Assembly: GCA_005239175.1 (NCBI GenBank)
Contig: SOPS01000004.1
Span: forward strand, 744,001 to 808,000
Reading direction: 5' to 3'
DNA length: 64,000 bases
Source: a halophilic archaeon SHRA6
GTDB lineage: Archaea; Halobacteriota; Halobacteria; Halobacteriales; Haloferacaceae
Both the position numbers and the translations under genes were made by a program. Positions 44,112 to 52,413 of the stretch are shown one piece after another. Each line of letters opens with the position of its first letter. Position 1 is the stretch's first letter. The notes under the pieces were generated by a model. It had not been told where the DNA came from and made no database searches. It worked only from the letters and a program-made list of their open reading frames with translations.

Positions 44112-44947
44112 TCCCGGAGCGCCTCCTCGCGCCGCGTCGCCTCGAGGGTTTCCTCGGCGACGTCGGTGGCGACGACTGCAGGTTTGTACGCGCCGCCTTC
44201 AAACAGCTCGTGATCGCTCACAGACGACTCGACGTAGCGGGTGAACGCTCGTCGGTTGGCCGGCAGATGACCGAAGATGACCGTCTCCTCGACGAGATCG
44301 TACACTGGGATCCGAGGGGTGAGTAGCGTGTTCTCGCCGACGATCGAGTTCTCGCCGATCCGAAAGCCCGAGGTGACCCGACAGCCCGCCCCAAGCGAGA
44401 CGTTGTCTTCGAGCACAACGGGCGCGTCCTCGACGGGTTCGAGCACGCCGCCAATGAGGGTGTTCGCGCCGAGTTTGACGTTTTCGCCGATCTGTGCGCA
44501 CGAGCCAACGGTGTCACAGGAATCGACAAGGGTGCCGTCCCCGACATAGGCGCCCGCGTTGACGAAGGAGGGACTCATCATGATGCAGTCCGAACCAAGG
44601 TAGGCACCCCGACGGATCGTCGTCCCGTCGGGCGTGTTTCGGGTCCCCCGGTCGCCAAGGTCCTCGGTGTCTCGAAGCGGTAACACGTCGTAGTAGGTCA
44701 CGTCGCCGTAGCGGCGCGGCAGCGTCTCTCTGAGCCCGAAGTTCAGGAGGATTCCCCGTTTGACCCACTCGTTTGCCTCCCAGCTCGTTACGTCGTCGCC
44801 GGTCTTTTCGGCGGCTCGCACCTCCCCGGCTTCGAGGGCCTCCAGAAACGCCTCGAGCGTCGCGTACTCCTCGTCGCCGGCGTCCGCAGCAGTCAGTCCG
44901 TCCTGGTATCGGTCCCACAGCGCCGTAATTTCGGATTGAATTGTCAT
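44108..44947 (-). CDS. dapD: 2,3,4,5-tetrahydropyridine-2,6-dicarboxylate N-succinyltransferase
   Basis: 279 residues. Succinylates tetrahydrodipicolinate with succinyl-CoA. The N-terminal helical domain (1 to about 100) is followed by a left-handed parallel beta-helix with hexapeptide repeats (about 105-230, 'GAYLGSDCIMM', 'GAYVGDGTLVDSCDTVGSCAQIG', 'LGANTLIGG'). Length matches bacterial DapD (about 275). It shows that this archaeon uses the succinylase variant, consistent with dapE. Gap of 24 bases after dapB and four-base overlap with lysA. Confidence 0.95.
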   Translation of the reverse strand: MTIQSEITALWDRYQDGLTAADAGDEEYATLEAFLEALEAGEVRAAEKTGDDVTSWEANEWVKRGILLNFGLRETLPRRYGDVTYYDVLPLRDTEDLGDRGTRNTPDGTTIRRGAYLGSDCIMMSPSFVNAGAYVGDGTLVDSCDTVGSCAQIGENVKLGANTLIGGVLEPVEDAPVVLEDNVSLGAGCRVTSGFRIGENSIVGENTLLTPRIPVYDLVEETVIFGHLPANRRAFTRYVESSVSDHELFEGGAYKPAVVATDVAEETLEATRREEALRE

Positions 44948-44971
44948 TGAGTGTACCTGCGTCTTCGTCGG

Positions 44972-45745
44972 TTAAGTATCGTCGATTACGTCAAAAAAGT
45001 CGTAGCGTCCGGGGGGTTGCTCGGCCAGCCACTCCGCAGCGTCGATCGCCCCGATCGCGAAGATCGATCGATCGCCCGCGCGGTGGCGCAGCGACACCGT
45101 CTCGTTGTTGCCGGCGAGAAGCACCTCGTGTTCGCCCGCAATATCGCCGGCGCGTCGTGCGTGGACGCCAATCTCGCCGGATGACCGGGGGGCCTCACCG
45201 ACTCTGCCGTGGACCCGATCGTCGAGATCAGTCCGAACGCCTTCGATGTCGTCGATGAGCGTGTTGGCGGTCCCGCTTGGCGCGTCGCGCTTGCCGTTGT
45301 GGTGCGTTTCTGTCACCTCGATGTCGTAGCCGGGCAGCGCCTCGACTGCTTGTGTGACCGCACGTCGAAGCGCGGCAATGCCCCGCGAGAAGTTCGTCGC
45401 GTGCAACAGCGCCGTTCGCTCGCTGGCTTCTGCAAGGGCGGTCTGATCGGCCTCGTCGAAGCCGGTCGTCCCCGTGACGAACGCAACGCCGTTGTCCGCA
45501 CAGTGGGCGGCGTACGCCGTGGACGAGGCGGGACCGGTAAAGTCGACGACTGCGTCGGGCGATCGTGCGGCCAGCAGGTCCGCGAAGCGATCGGCCGATT
45601 CGATCTCGACACCGGCGATCGGCTCGTCGACTGGACTTCGGTTGACCGCGAAAGCCACCTCAACAGCTTGGCTGTCCACCGCAATACCGAGTATCTCCCT
45701 GCCCATTCTGCCGTTCGCGCCGGTGACGGCGATCTGTACGGCCAT
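44972..45745 (-). CDS. dapB: 4-hydroxy-tetrahydrodipicolinate reductase
   Basis: 257 residues. The Rossmann start MAVQIAVTGANGRMGREI has the GxxGxxG pyridine-nucleotide motif. The catalytic segment 'TETHHNGKRDAPSGTA' (His-His and Lys) is the DapB signature. Reduces hydroxytetrahydrodipicolinate with NAD(P)H. The ATG overlaps the dapA stop by one base (TAATG). Full length. Second gene of the operon. Confidence 0.96.
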   Translation of the reverse strand: MAVQIAVTGANGRMGREILGIAVDSQAVEVAFAVNRSPVDEPIAGVEIESADRFADLLAARSPDAVVDFTGPASSTAYAAHCADNGVAFVTGTTGFDEADQTALAEASERTALLHATNFSRGIAALRRAVTQAVEALPGYDIEVTETHHNGKRDAPSGTANTLIDDIEGVRTDLDDRVHGRVGEAPRSSGEIGVHARRAGDIAGEHEVLLAGNNETVSLRHRAGDRSIFAIGAIDAAEWLAEQPPGRYDFFDVIDDT

Positions 45746-46662
45746 TATCCGGTCGCCTCCGCGGCCGCTACCTCGTGGTCGCCATCCAGCTCGTCGAGCA
45801 GTTCCTGGAGCCGATCGCGATGCTCCTCGGAGAGCTCCGACAGCGGTGAGCGGATGTGCGGCGGTGTGTGCCCGCGCATCGCCATCGCGGCCTTGACGGG
45901 GATCGGGTTCGTCTCGACGAACAACTGGCGAATAAGCGGTCCCAGTTCGTGGTGAATCGCCCGCGCAAACGCGTAGTCACCGTCCAGTGCTGCACCGACC
46001 ATCGCGCACGTCCGCTCGGGTTCGAGGTTCGCGACGACCGAGATCGTTCCCGTGCCGCCGATCGACAGAACCGGCAGCGTGAGTCCATCGTCGCCTGACA
46101 GGACCGAAAAGTCTGCATCGCGGGTGCGTTCGACCACTTCAGAGATCTGGTTGAGATCGCCCGAAGCGGCCTTGTACGCGCGGATGTTTTCATGCTCAGC
46201 CAGCGCGACGGCAGTGTCCGGCTGGATGTTCTGGCCGGTCCGTGAGGGCACGTTGTAGACGATCTGTGGCAGATCGACCGCGTCTGCGACTGCCGCGAAG
46301 TGATCGTACATCCCCTGCGGTTCGGGCTTGTTGTAGTACGGCGAGATGAGAAGCAGCGCGTCCGCGCCGGCGGCTTCGGCCCGTGCTGAGAGCTCCAGCG
46401 CCTCTGCGGTGTTGTTCGAACCGGTGCCCGCGATGACCGGGACGTCCTCGACAGCGGCAGCGACGGCCTCGATGACCTCGACGTGTTCGTCGTGGGTCAG
46501 GGTCGCGGATTCGCCGGTCGAGCCGACCGGCACCAGACCGTCAACGCCAGCGGCTTCGAGCCGTTGAGCGTCCGCCTGGAGTGATTCGATGTCGATGCTG
46601 TTGTCGTCGGTGAAGGGGGTCACCATCGCCGGAAAAACCCCGTTGAAGTCGATGTTTGTCAT
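45745..46662 (-). CDS. dapA: 4-hydroxy-tetrahydrodipicolinate synthase
   Basis: 305 residues from ATG at 46662 (MTNIDFNGVFPAMVTPFTDD). Condenses pyruvate and aspartate semialdehyde. The Schiff-base Lys164 is in AYKAASGD, the tyrosine relay Tyr136 in VYNVPSRTG, and 'GSTGESATLTHDEH' forms the phosphate/substrate loop. First gene of the six-gene lysine operon. An upstream start at 46821 (arginine/histidine-rich) is rejected. A stem-loop lies 32-54 bases upstream of the start. Confidence 0.96.
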   Translation of the reverse strand: MTNIDFNGVFPAMVTPFTDDNSIDIESLQADAQRLEAAGVDGLVPVGSTGESATLTHDEHVEVIEAVAAAVEDVPVIAGTGSNNTAEALELSARAEAAGADALLLISPYYNKPEPQGMYDHFAAVADAVDLPQIVYNVPSRTGQNIQPDTAVALAEHENIRAYKAASGDLNQISEVVERTRDADFSVLSGDDGLTLPVLSIGGTGTISVVANLEPERTCAMVGAALDGDYAFARAIHHELGPLIRQLFVETNPIPVKAAMAMRGHTPPHIRSPLSELSEEHRDRLQELLDELDGDHEVAAAEATG

Positions 46663-47068
46663 GGCTGTGGATTCGTGTTGGTCGTGGGTCGCATGTCGGG
46701 AGCGATCGTCCCGACAGCAGCGTTTGTGATTGCGTATCGGTGCGTCGCGATCGATGCACACAATGCGTCGACGATCGCATCGCTGTGGGAGTCGGGTGCT
46801 CACCCGGAACGGGGTCGCCACGCCCGCACCGAGCGATCGTTACGCGCGTTTTTTGAGAAAATCTACAGACGCTGCTTTCGAGAGATGTCCGGCCGTGTCG
46901 ATCGCAGCGTGAGTCACACGTGTACGATGGTGAGGAATTGGATTTATACCTTTTGACTCACGGATGAGATCGGCCATCCGCGAGCGGCGATCTGCGGTCG
47001 GTCGTGTGAACCAGAGCCACAAACTACAGAGCGGTAGCTTCAATTACAACCCGAAACAGCGATCGGAC
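46663..47068. other. Divergent intergenic region between dapA and the IMPase gene
   Basis: About 400 bases without a credible gene. It holds an 8-bp-stem inverted repeat near dapA (46694-46716), a T-rich stretch 'GCGTTTTTTGAGAAAA' around 46847-46862, and a TATA-like TTTATA at 46943-46948 pointing toward the IMPase gene. That last box lies about 120 bases before the chosen start, so a leader or an alternative upstream start remains possible. A plus-strand frame 46675-46956 has no recognisable sequence. Confidence 0.6.
46694..46716 (-). promoter_or_regulatory. Inverted repeat in the dap operon leader
   Basis: TGTCGGGA (46694-46701) and TCCCGACA (46709-46716) are perfect reverse complements flanking a 7-base loop GCGATCG. 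The element lies 32-54 bases before the dapA ATG on the transcribed strand. It could be an RNA hairpin in the 5' leader or a protein operator. Role in lysine control is inferred from position. Confidence 0.6.
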
Positions 47069-47866
47069 ATGTCCGATCGAGCACCGACTACACCGTCGAT
47101 CGACGAGTTTGTCGCTGTGGCCGAATCCGCAGCCCGTGCCGGCGGCGACTACGTCCGCAGTGTCTTTCGCTCGCGCGCTGTCGACGGTGAGTTCAACGGG
47201 ACCGACGTCAAGACCCGGACCGATCGCGAGGCTGAATCCCGTGTTCTCAACAGTATTACCGATCGGTTCCCCGACCACGCGGTGCACGCCGAGGAGTCTG
47301 GAAAACGCGGTGACAGCCCCTACCAGTGGGTTATCGATCCGCTTGACGGAACGAACAACTTCGCGAGCGGAATTCCGATGGTCGCGACCGCTGTCGCGCT
47401 ATTGGAGGAGAGCGAACCGATCGTCGCCGCGATCTACGCGCCGCTCACTGACGTGATGTACGTGGCCCGTCGAGGCGAGGGCGCGACGCTCAACGGCGAG
47501 CCACTGACCGCACAGTCGGACCTTCCGTTAGAACACGGGACTGTTTCGTTCGTCGTTGGGCTCGATGCTGTTCGCGATCCAGCGGCTGTGCCGATCGTTC
47601 GCGGGATCAAGGACGCAATCGAACCGACGTGTAAGCGGGTCCTCCAGACGTGGGCGCCGTGTCTCGACTGGGGGCTGGTGTCCGGCGGATCGATTGAGGG
47701 GATCGTCTGCTACCGACCGGATGTGTACGAACACTACGCTGGGAGTCTCCTCGCACGTGAAAGCGGCGTACATACAACCGAAACTAAGGATGTATTCGTT
47801 GGCGCTGCGGAGCAATCTGTTCACGATCAGCTACTCGAACACGTACATAACGGGATGAAGCCATAG
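47069..47866 (+). CDS. Inositol monophosphatase family protein (IMPase/FBPase)
   Basis: 265 residues from ATG at 47069 (MSDRAPTTPSIDEFVAVAES). A start at 46964 adds 35 basic residues and is less likely. Metal-binding motifs are 'HAEESGKR' (Glu), 'VIDPLDGTNNFASG' (Asp-x-Leu-Asp-Gly-Thr) and a late 'CLDWGLVSGGSIEG' in place of the usual WDxAAG, still with the Asp. Hydrolyses a sugar phosphate such as inositol 1-phosphate or fructose 1,6-bisphosphate. Haloarchaeal members act on different substrates. Single gene, divergent from the lysine operon. Confidence 0.9.
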   Translation: MSDRAPTTPSIDEFVAVAESAARAGGDYVRSVFRSRAVDGEFNGTDVKTRTDREAESRVLNSITDRFPDHAVHAEESGKRGDSPYQWVIDPLDGTNNFASGIPMVATAVALLEESEPIVAAIYAPLTDVMYVARRGEGATLNGEPLTAQSDLPLEHGTVSFVVGLDAVRDPAAVPIVRGIKDAIEPTCKRVLQTWAPCLDWGLVSGGSIEGIVCYRPDVYEHYAGSLLARESGVHTTETKDVFVGAAEQSVHDQLLEHVHNGMKP

Positions 47867-48008
47867 TCGTCGTGTCGACCGAGCGTGTCGCTGGGCGATC
47901 GGTCTCGAAAAAGGGGACGGCCGTGGTGTTAGTGTTGGGTGTGGGTTGATTGTGTCACGGATTGCGACAGTTGCCGCGGTGTCCCCACCAGTGGCGTATT
48001 AAGAGGGA

Positions 48009-48017
48009 TTATATAAA
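48009..48017. promoter_or_regulatory. Isolated strong TATA-like element in a convergent intergenic region
   Basis: GATTATATAAATTTTC (core TTATATAAA at 48009-48017) is the most AT-rich site between the IMPase gene and the convergent operon end at 48143. No gene start lies downstream on either strand. On the plus strand it would start transcription into the antisense of the acidic-repeat gene. Confidence 0.35.
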
Positions 48018-48142
48018 TTTTCTCATGTACATCATTGAGGTATTTCCTGTGTGACTGAGGAGCCTCAGACGCGGGATCTGCGGATTTCGTCTTTGACGCT
48101 CACGTTGTCGTCAGTGCTATCAGTTGGGGGGCGATCGGATTC

Positions 48143-48820
48143 TTATGCTTCGTCACTGGAGGTTTTCTCAGTTTCCTCAGTTTTCTCAGTTTCCTCAGAG
48201 TCGTCCTTGTCGTCTTGTTCAATCAAATCGTCGCGTGGCTCTTCTTGTTCAGTCTGACTGTCTTGTTCAGTCTGACTGTCTTGTTCAGTCTGACTGTCTT
48301 GTTCAGTCTGACTGTCTTGTCCAGTCTGACTGTCTTGTTCAGTCTGACTGTCTTGTCCAGTCTGATCGTCTTGTTCAGTCTGATCGTCTTGTCCAGTCTG
48401 ATCGTCTTGTCCAGCCTGATCGTCGCCTGTGTCATCTCCTACCACACGATCGTCGCCTTCAGTGCCCGGCTCAGTGCCAGTATCCCCGTTGCTATTTTGC
48501 TCGATATCGAGGTCGTCTTTTCCATCGTGTCCTTCTCCAGTGCCGTTATGTTCGTGCTCGTCGCTGGATCTGCCCTCGCCGCTTTCGGCGTTTTCAGGGG
48601 CCCCGTCCTGTGCAGCGGTTCCGTTTCGATCGCCCCCGGCTCCGAGAGGTCGCGGCGCAGGATCTGCGTAGGCGGACTCGTCTGCGGTCGCAGCGAACGT
48701 CCCGGCCGCACTCCCGCTGGCCGAAAAGAACGCGAGCGTGAACCCACCACCGAAACTCGCAGCAAGCACGACGATGACGCAGGCGATTACGACGATCGGT
48801 TTCACGGCGATCGCGCTCAT
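48143..48820 (-). CDS. SipW-tagged acidic protein with hexapeptide repeats
   Basis: 225 residues. The N-terminus MSAIAVKPIVVIACVIVVLA is one membrane helix that ends in 'GGGFTLAFFSASGSAAGTFAAT', the SipW-type tag. The expected cut is after Ala30, as in TasA/camelysin precursors (A|FF). The mature chain is extremely acidic, Gly/Asn/Asp-rich, and carries ten hexapeptides of the form D-(D/S)-Q-(T/A)-(E/G)-Q at residues 133-192. The last segment is Glu/Thr/Lys-rich. There is no TasA fold. Its start overlaps the SipW gene stop by four bases, so it is the last gene of the operon. Probably secreted or surface-associated. Could be a hydrated spacer or matrix polymer. Confidence 0.8.
   Translation of the reverse strand: MSAIAVKPIVVIACVIVVLAASFGGGFTLAFFSASGSAAGTFAATADESAYADPAPRPLGAGGDRNGTAAQDGAPENAESGEGRSSDEHEHNGTGEGHDGKDDLDIEQNSNGDTGTEPGTEGDDRVVGDDTGDDQAGQDDQTGQDDQTEQDDQTGQDSQTEQDSQTGQDSQTEQDSQTEQDSQTEQDSQTEQEEPRDDLIEQDDKDDSEETEKTEETEKTSSDEA
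48245..48424 (-). repeat. Ten 18-bp tandem repeats in the acidic-repeat gene
   Basis: On the given strand the unit is close to GACTGTCTTGTTCAGTCT, with variants (GATCGTC, TCCAGTCT). The 180 bases are exactly 10 units of 18, encoding hexapeptides DDQAGQ, DDQTGQ, DDQTEQ, DSQTEQ and DSQTGQ. The units nearest the C-terminus are nearly identical, suggesting recent expansion or contraction. Confidence 0.92.
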
Positions 48821-49854
48821 TGTTCCCTCCCGTCGTGGTCACTGGTAGATGGCACGTCCGCGTGTGGATGCGTGCCCGCGTCAGCTACGAAGTCAGCGCC
48901 AGGGATCGATTCGGATGCAGTTTGACCGTCTGCATCCGGCACGTCCGGTTCCTCGGCCATCGCAGGGATCCAAGGCTCTGCCGGCGCGTGCTCGTCCAAT
49001 ACGTTGGCGTCTCCATCGCCTCCAGTCTCAGCAGTAGTCCCGCCGTCGGTCGCCGGCACGGCCGTTCCGGGGGTTCGCCCGGCGCTCAGGAGCAGCCCGA
49101 TCGCACCGAGAAACGCGACTGACGTGGCAACCGTGACGGAGATCGACAGAGTCGATCGGAGTGTGTACGCGGTGTACCCGCTGTACGCCGCGAACGGGAG
49201 CAACATCGCCGCAGCACCGATGACGGTGTCACGGGTGATCTCTTCGCCGTTCGTTGCGTCCGCACTGACAGGCAGGACCTCAGTGGCTGATTCCCCCGGA
49301 TCAGCAGTCGTGTCCGGATCGTCCGTCGTGCCGTCGGCTCCGGTGGTCGTCTTCCTGCGTGAGGCGTATATCGACCACAGTTCGGTGACCAAGAGCAAAC
49401 CGAACGGGATCACCACGAGCGCGATAAAGCCGTACGTGGAGTTCCCGAACTGGATGACGTAGCCGATGTAGGGAATCGTCAGCATGACCGTCCCGATGAC
49501 GTTCGTGGCTGGAACCAACCCTGAATCGACGTTGTCGTTGGCGTCACCCTTCGTTTCGAACGCCAGTGTGCCGCCGCTGGTCGTGACCGCAGTCACCCGG
49601 TGTGTGACCGGTGTTTCGGAGGTCCCGCGGAGGAACGTGATTACGTCACCTTCGGCGATCGTACTCGGGTCGCGTTCGTCGACGATGACGACGTCCCCGG
49701 GCGCGATTGCGGGCGTCATGCTCGCGGTGAGGACCACGAAGCTATGATCCGCCCCGACGGTCACGGGGGCCGCGTACACCACGAACGGGGCGACGACGGC
49801 GATCAACAGCAGTACCGCAGCCAGATTGGCATATTTTTTGAGTTGTAGATTCAT
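48817..49854 (-). CDS. SipW-like (archaeal/ER-type) signal peptidase I with C-terminal extension
   Basis: 345 residues from ATG at 49854 (MNLQLKKYANLAAVLLLIAV). The N-terminal membrane helix is followed by the catalytic Ser45 in 'LTASMTPAIAPGDVVIV', His85 in VTHRVTAV (His replaces Lys, the SipW/ER class) and an Asp cluster at 104-110 (TKGDANDNVD). Two or three further membrane helices and a long acidic tail follow. This class cleaves the SipW-tag signal peptides of TasA/camelysin proteins. It lies within the operon of its likely substrates (gap four bases from 49859, overlap four bases with 48143). It is the maturation enzyme of the locus by strong context. Confidence 0.93.
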   Translation of the reverse strand: MNLQLKKYANLAAVLLLIAVVAPFVVYAAPVTVGADHSFVVLTASMTPAIAPGDVVIVDERDPSTIAEGDVITFLRGTSETPVTHRVTAVTTSGGTLAFETKGDANDNVDSGLVPATNVIGTVMLTIPYIGYVIQFGNSTYGFIALVVIPFGLLLVTELWSIYASRRKTTTGADGTTDDPDTTADPGESATEVLPVSADATNGEEITRDTVIGAAAMLLPFAAYSGYTAYTLRSTLSISVTVATSVAFLGAIGLLLSAGRTPGTAVPATDGGTTAETGGDGDANVLDEHAPAEPWIPAMAEEPDVPDADGQTASESIPGADFVADAGTHPHADVPSTSDHDGREQ

Positions 49855-49858
49855 GATA

Positions 49859-51331
49859 TCAATCCTCCGTGCCGTCGAGGCAGACGGATTGGTTGTGTTT
49901 GTTCGTTGCACTGACCAGTGTCAGCGTGTACGCCCCATTGGTAGCGGACAGTTCGGCTGGGAGCGGCCGTGAACAGCTCGTGTGGATGGCTGGCTCGAAA
50001 GTGACGATCGTTCCGTCAGTCGTTGTGCCGCTGAACACGAAGTCCGGGCTATTCGACCCGTTGAAGTCAACCGTTACGTCTTCGCCGACGCGAGCATCGT
50101 AGTTCCGTGTCTCTTGAAGACCATTTCCGGTGACCTGCTGCTCGACGTCGAGAGAGATATCCTCGGGTCCATCGTACGCGAATTGCGCTTGGATTACTCG
50201 GGATTCGCCGTTTTCACACGGGACACAGCCATCATCGGCTTCGTCCTCAAGGGTATTGTCCGCCTCTGCACAGACGAACACGCGGATGTGACTGATCGCA
50301 AAGCGATCGGCGTCTGATCCGTCCCCAGTGCCCGCGCCGTTGTCGTTTTGTCCGGTGTTATCGTTATTGGCGTTGCTCTCGGTGTCATCGTCAGTTTCCG
50401 GCGCAAACCAGATGAGTTCTGGATCGTTGATCTCCGCCTCGTCGTACGTAGACTCTTCGGGGCCACCTTTGACGAGTACCTTGCAGAGTTCACGGTCAGG
50501 CGCATCCTCGAGTGAGACGAGATCGAACCGAACGCCGATCGTTTCGTCGCCGTCTTTCTGGATTGCGTCCGTGATTTCGAGTTCGTAGTTCCCAGCACCG
50601 GGGCCTTCATCGAGTACCAGCCGGTCGCCGACTGCGATCGGCATGCGCTCGTCCAAGCCATCGGCCTTGCCGAGTTCGATACACGAGATGCACTCAGATT
50701 CTGGGACGGGACCGCAGGATCTGCCCTCGAATGGGTTCGTGGCAGCACCGTTCTCGATGTGTCGACACTGCTCAGCACCGAACAACAACTCGAGGGTTGC
50801 TGTCGATCCAGCGAGCGACGGGGGAACATCCGGGAGGAACGTCCAGTACACGTCGATGTGTATTGGATCGTCGGGCTCAACACACCCCTCGTCAGGAATT
50901 TGTACCCCATCGACGAAGGCCCGATTGAACTCACGCAGAGAGTCCCGCTCGAATAGCCGATCGTTGTTGACACTGACCGAGACGTCAATGTACGATGCGA
51001 GCGGGCTTTCGGGGCTCGGACAGAGGGTCGCAAGCCAGACTCTGGCTGGATTTCCGGAGACCGAGACGGTCAACCGCTCTTTTCCACCAGAACCCGGTTC
51101 GATCGGTCCGCCGCCAAAGTCGAACACCACATGGCCGTTCGACTCCTCGCAGTTGGCACAGTCGATCGACAGAGCAAGATCTCCAATGACGAACGAGGAG
51201 GTCATGGCTGTTCGATCGGTAAGGAATGCGTGAGTGCGCGCGCCGGCGCTTCCACCGACAGTGGTGAGCACGCCGACGCCACCGAGTCCCATCAGTAGTT
51301 CTCGGCGTCGAATGCCCGTTTCGCGGCTCAT
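49859..51331 (-). CDS. Diverged TasA/camelysin-like exported protein
   Basis: 490 residues. The N-terminus MSRETGIRRRELLMGLGGVG has a twin-arginine motif, then 'ARTHAFLTDRTAMTSSFVIGDLALSID', a degenerate SipW tag (FLTD for FFSD). The first half (about 40-205) has TasA-like strands 'GPIEPGSGGKERLTVSVSGNPARVW' and ends 'LLFGAEQCRHIENG', the recurrent end motif of the cluster. The second half (about 210-490) has several Cys pairs ('CISC', 'CVPC') and an Asn/Asp/Gly-rich linker, with no named domain. Its start overlaps the 51328 gene (ATGA). Exported surface protein. Role inferred from the cluster. Confidence 0.75.
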   Translation of the reverse strand: MSRETGIRRRELLMGLGGVGVLTTVGGSAGARTHAFLTDRTAMTSSFVIGDLALSIDCANCEESNGHVVFDFGGGPIEPGSGGKERLTVSVSGNPARVWLATLCPSPESPLASYIDVSVSVNNDRLFERDSLREFNRAFVDGVQIPDEGCVEPDDPIHIDVYWTFLPDVPPSLAGSTATLELLFGAEQCRHIENGAATNPFEGRSCGPVPESECISCIELGKADGLDERMPIAVGDRLVLDEGPGAGNYELEITDAIQKDGDETIGVRFDLVSLEDAPDRELCKVLVKGGPEESTYDEAEINDPELIWFAPETDDDTESNANNDNTGQNDNGAGTGDGSDADRFAISHIRVFVCAEADNTLEDEADDGCVPCENGESRVIQAQFAYDGPEDISLDVEQQVTGNGLQETRNYDARVGEDVTVDFNGSNSPDFVFSGTTTDGTIVTFEPAIHTSCSRPLPAELSATNGAYTLTLVSATNKHNQSVCLDGTED

Positions 51332-52104
51332 TGGGTAACCTCTGACTCGTCGAATGGATTGACCGTGTTGTCACAGTCGATCGCGCCGATCTCGATGTCG
51401 AACCCGACGGTACTCTGTTGGTATGCGTTGCCGACCGACTCGTCGATCGACCATGCGAGTCCAAGACAGAGGCGCTCGCCCGGCTCGAAACACGGCGCAT
51501 GTGCCGGTGGATCGAGGAGAACGCCCGTGCCGAGCGGTCCGTCGGTGAGCACATCGAGAGTGCCCGAGTACGGCGCGTCTTGGGGTGCCCCAGCTTCGGC
51601 GCCTTGACAGCCGCCGATGCCGAATATGCCCGTATCGTACCACAGATCGATGTCGAGTACGTCCGAGAGCGCGCCCCCGGAGTCAGTGAGTCGAAGCCAC
51701 AGCTGTGCAGGCGCTGACTCCGGCTCCGGCGTGATGCCGATACTGAGAGTGCCCGAATCACCCGGGAGCACGTCGTCGATCGCGACGACGGGACCGGACT
51801 GTTCGATCGTCGACGCGACGTCGTCTTCATAGCCCGCAGTGTTGTTGTAGTCCCACTCGCCGCCGTCGATCGGCTGGCCGGTGAGAAGCTCCTGGCCGTT
51901 GCCCGTGTCGTAGGTCCCGTACCAACCGACGAGGATGTTGATGTTGCTCGAGTCGGTCTGTGCGAGGGTATAGTTCGTATATTCCGGCTCGTTTGCCGTC
52001 TGCGAACCGAAGCGTCGTGTCAATCCGAGTGCTCCGATCCCGACGGCGCCGGCGCTCGCGAGGAGTTCGCGGCGACCCAGTTGTGGTGGTGTAGTTATTG
52101 TCAT
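51328..52104 (-). CDS. Distant TasA-like exported protein without SipW tag
   Basis: 258 residues from ATG at 52104 (MTITTPPQLGRRELLASAGA). Twin-arginine motif (GRRELL) and hydrophobic segment, but no FFSD tag. The mature part shows the TasA-style block 'DDVLPGDSGTLSIGITPEPESAPAQLWLRL' and the end 'VGFDIEIGAID', parallel to its neighbours. It precedes 49859 with overlapping stop and start. Either cleaved by another peptidase or left membrane-anchored. First gene of the second transcription unit (51328, 49859, SipW, 48143). Confidence 0.7.
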   Translation of the reverse strand: MTITTPPQLGRRELLASAGAVGIGALGLTRRFGSQTANEPEYTNYTLAQTDSSNINILVGWYGTYDTGNGQELLTGQPIDGGEWDYNNTAGYEDDVASTIEQSGPVVAIDDVLPGDSGTLSIGITPEPESAPAQLWLRLTDSGGALSDVLDIDLWYDTGIFGIGGCQGAEAGAPQDAPYSGTLDVLTDGPLGTGVLLDPPAHAPCFEPGERLCLGLAWSIDESVGNAYQQSTVGFDIEIGAIDCDNTVNPFDESEVTQ

Positions 52105-52413
52105 GTGTATGTGGTTCCGGAATCTGTTCGTGTGCCTCCGGACCCGTTTCCGCAATGGGGTGTGGGTGCCCCGGATTGGTTTTCTGTAGCGCGTCTCAGG
52201 GCATATGTATGCATCTGATACCGCTTCCGATTGGGCAGGTAGGATGGTCGATCCACAGTCGTAGACCACCGACAGGAGGTGAGTACCACCCGGTCCGTGG
52301 TCCGTACTGCTCTAATTACTTCGAGATCATGGATGCGCCCAAGGGGTGCCTCCGGAGATTCAGGCTCGAAGATCGAGATGGAAGGCGACGAACGCCGTCG
52401 GTCCGAATCGGCT
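52105..52413. other. Intergenic region between two transcription units of the TasA-like cluster
   Basis: About 309 bases. It holds an inverted repeat GCATATGTATGC (52201-52212) that contains a TATA-like core and may be the promoter of the 51328 unit on the minus strand. No credible gene is seen. A minus-strand frame here (52101-52445) lacks any recognisable sequence. Confidence 0.45.

Noticed and set aside
46675-46956. Plus-strand open frame upstream of the IMPase gene
   Set aside because: No recognisable motifs. It overlaps the dap leader hairpin and has a basic composition.
48124-48925. Long plus-strand frames over the acidic-repeat gene
   Set aside because: An 18-bp repeat keeps all frames open. 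These frames encode Leu/Ser/Val or basic sequence without starts or neighbours, while the minus frame has a signal tag and operon context.
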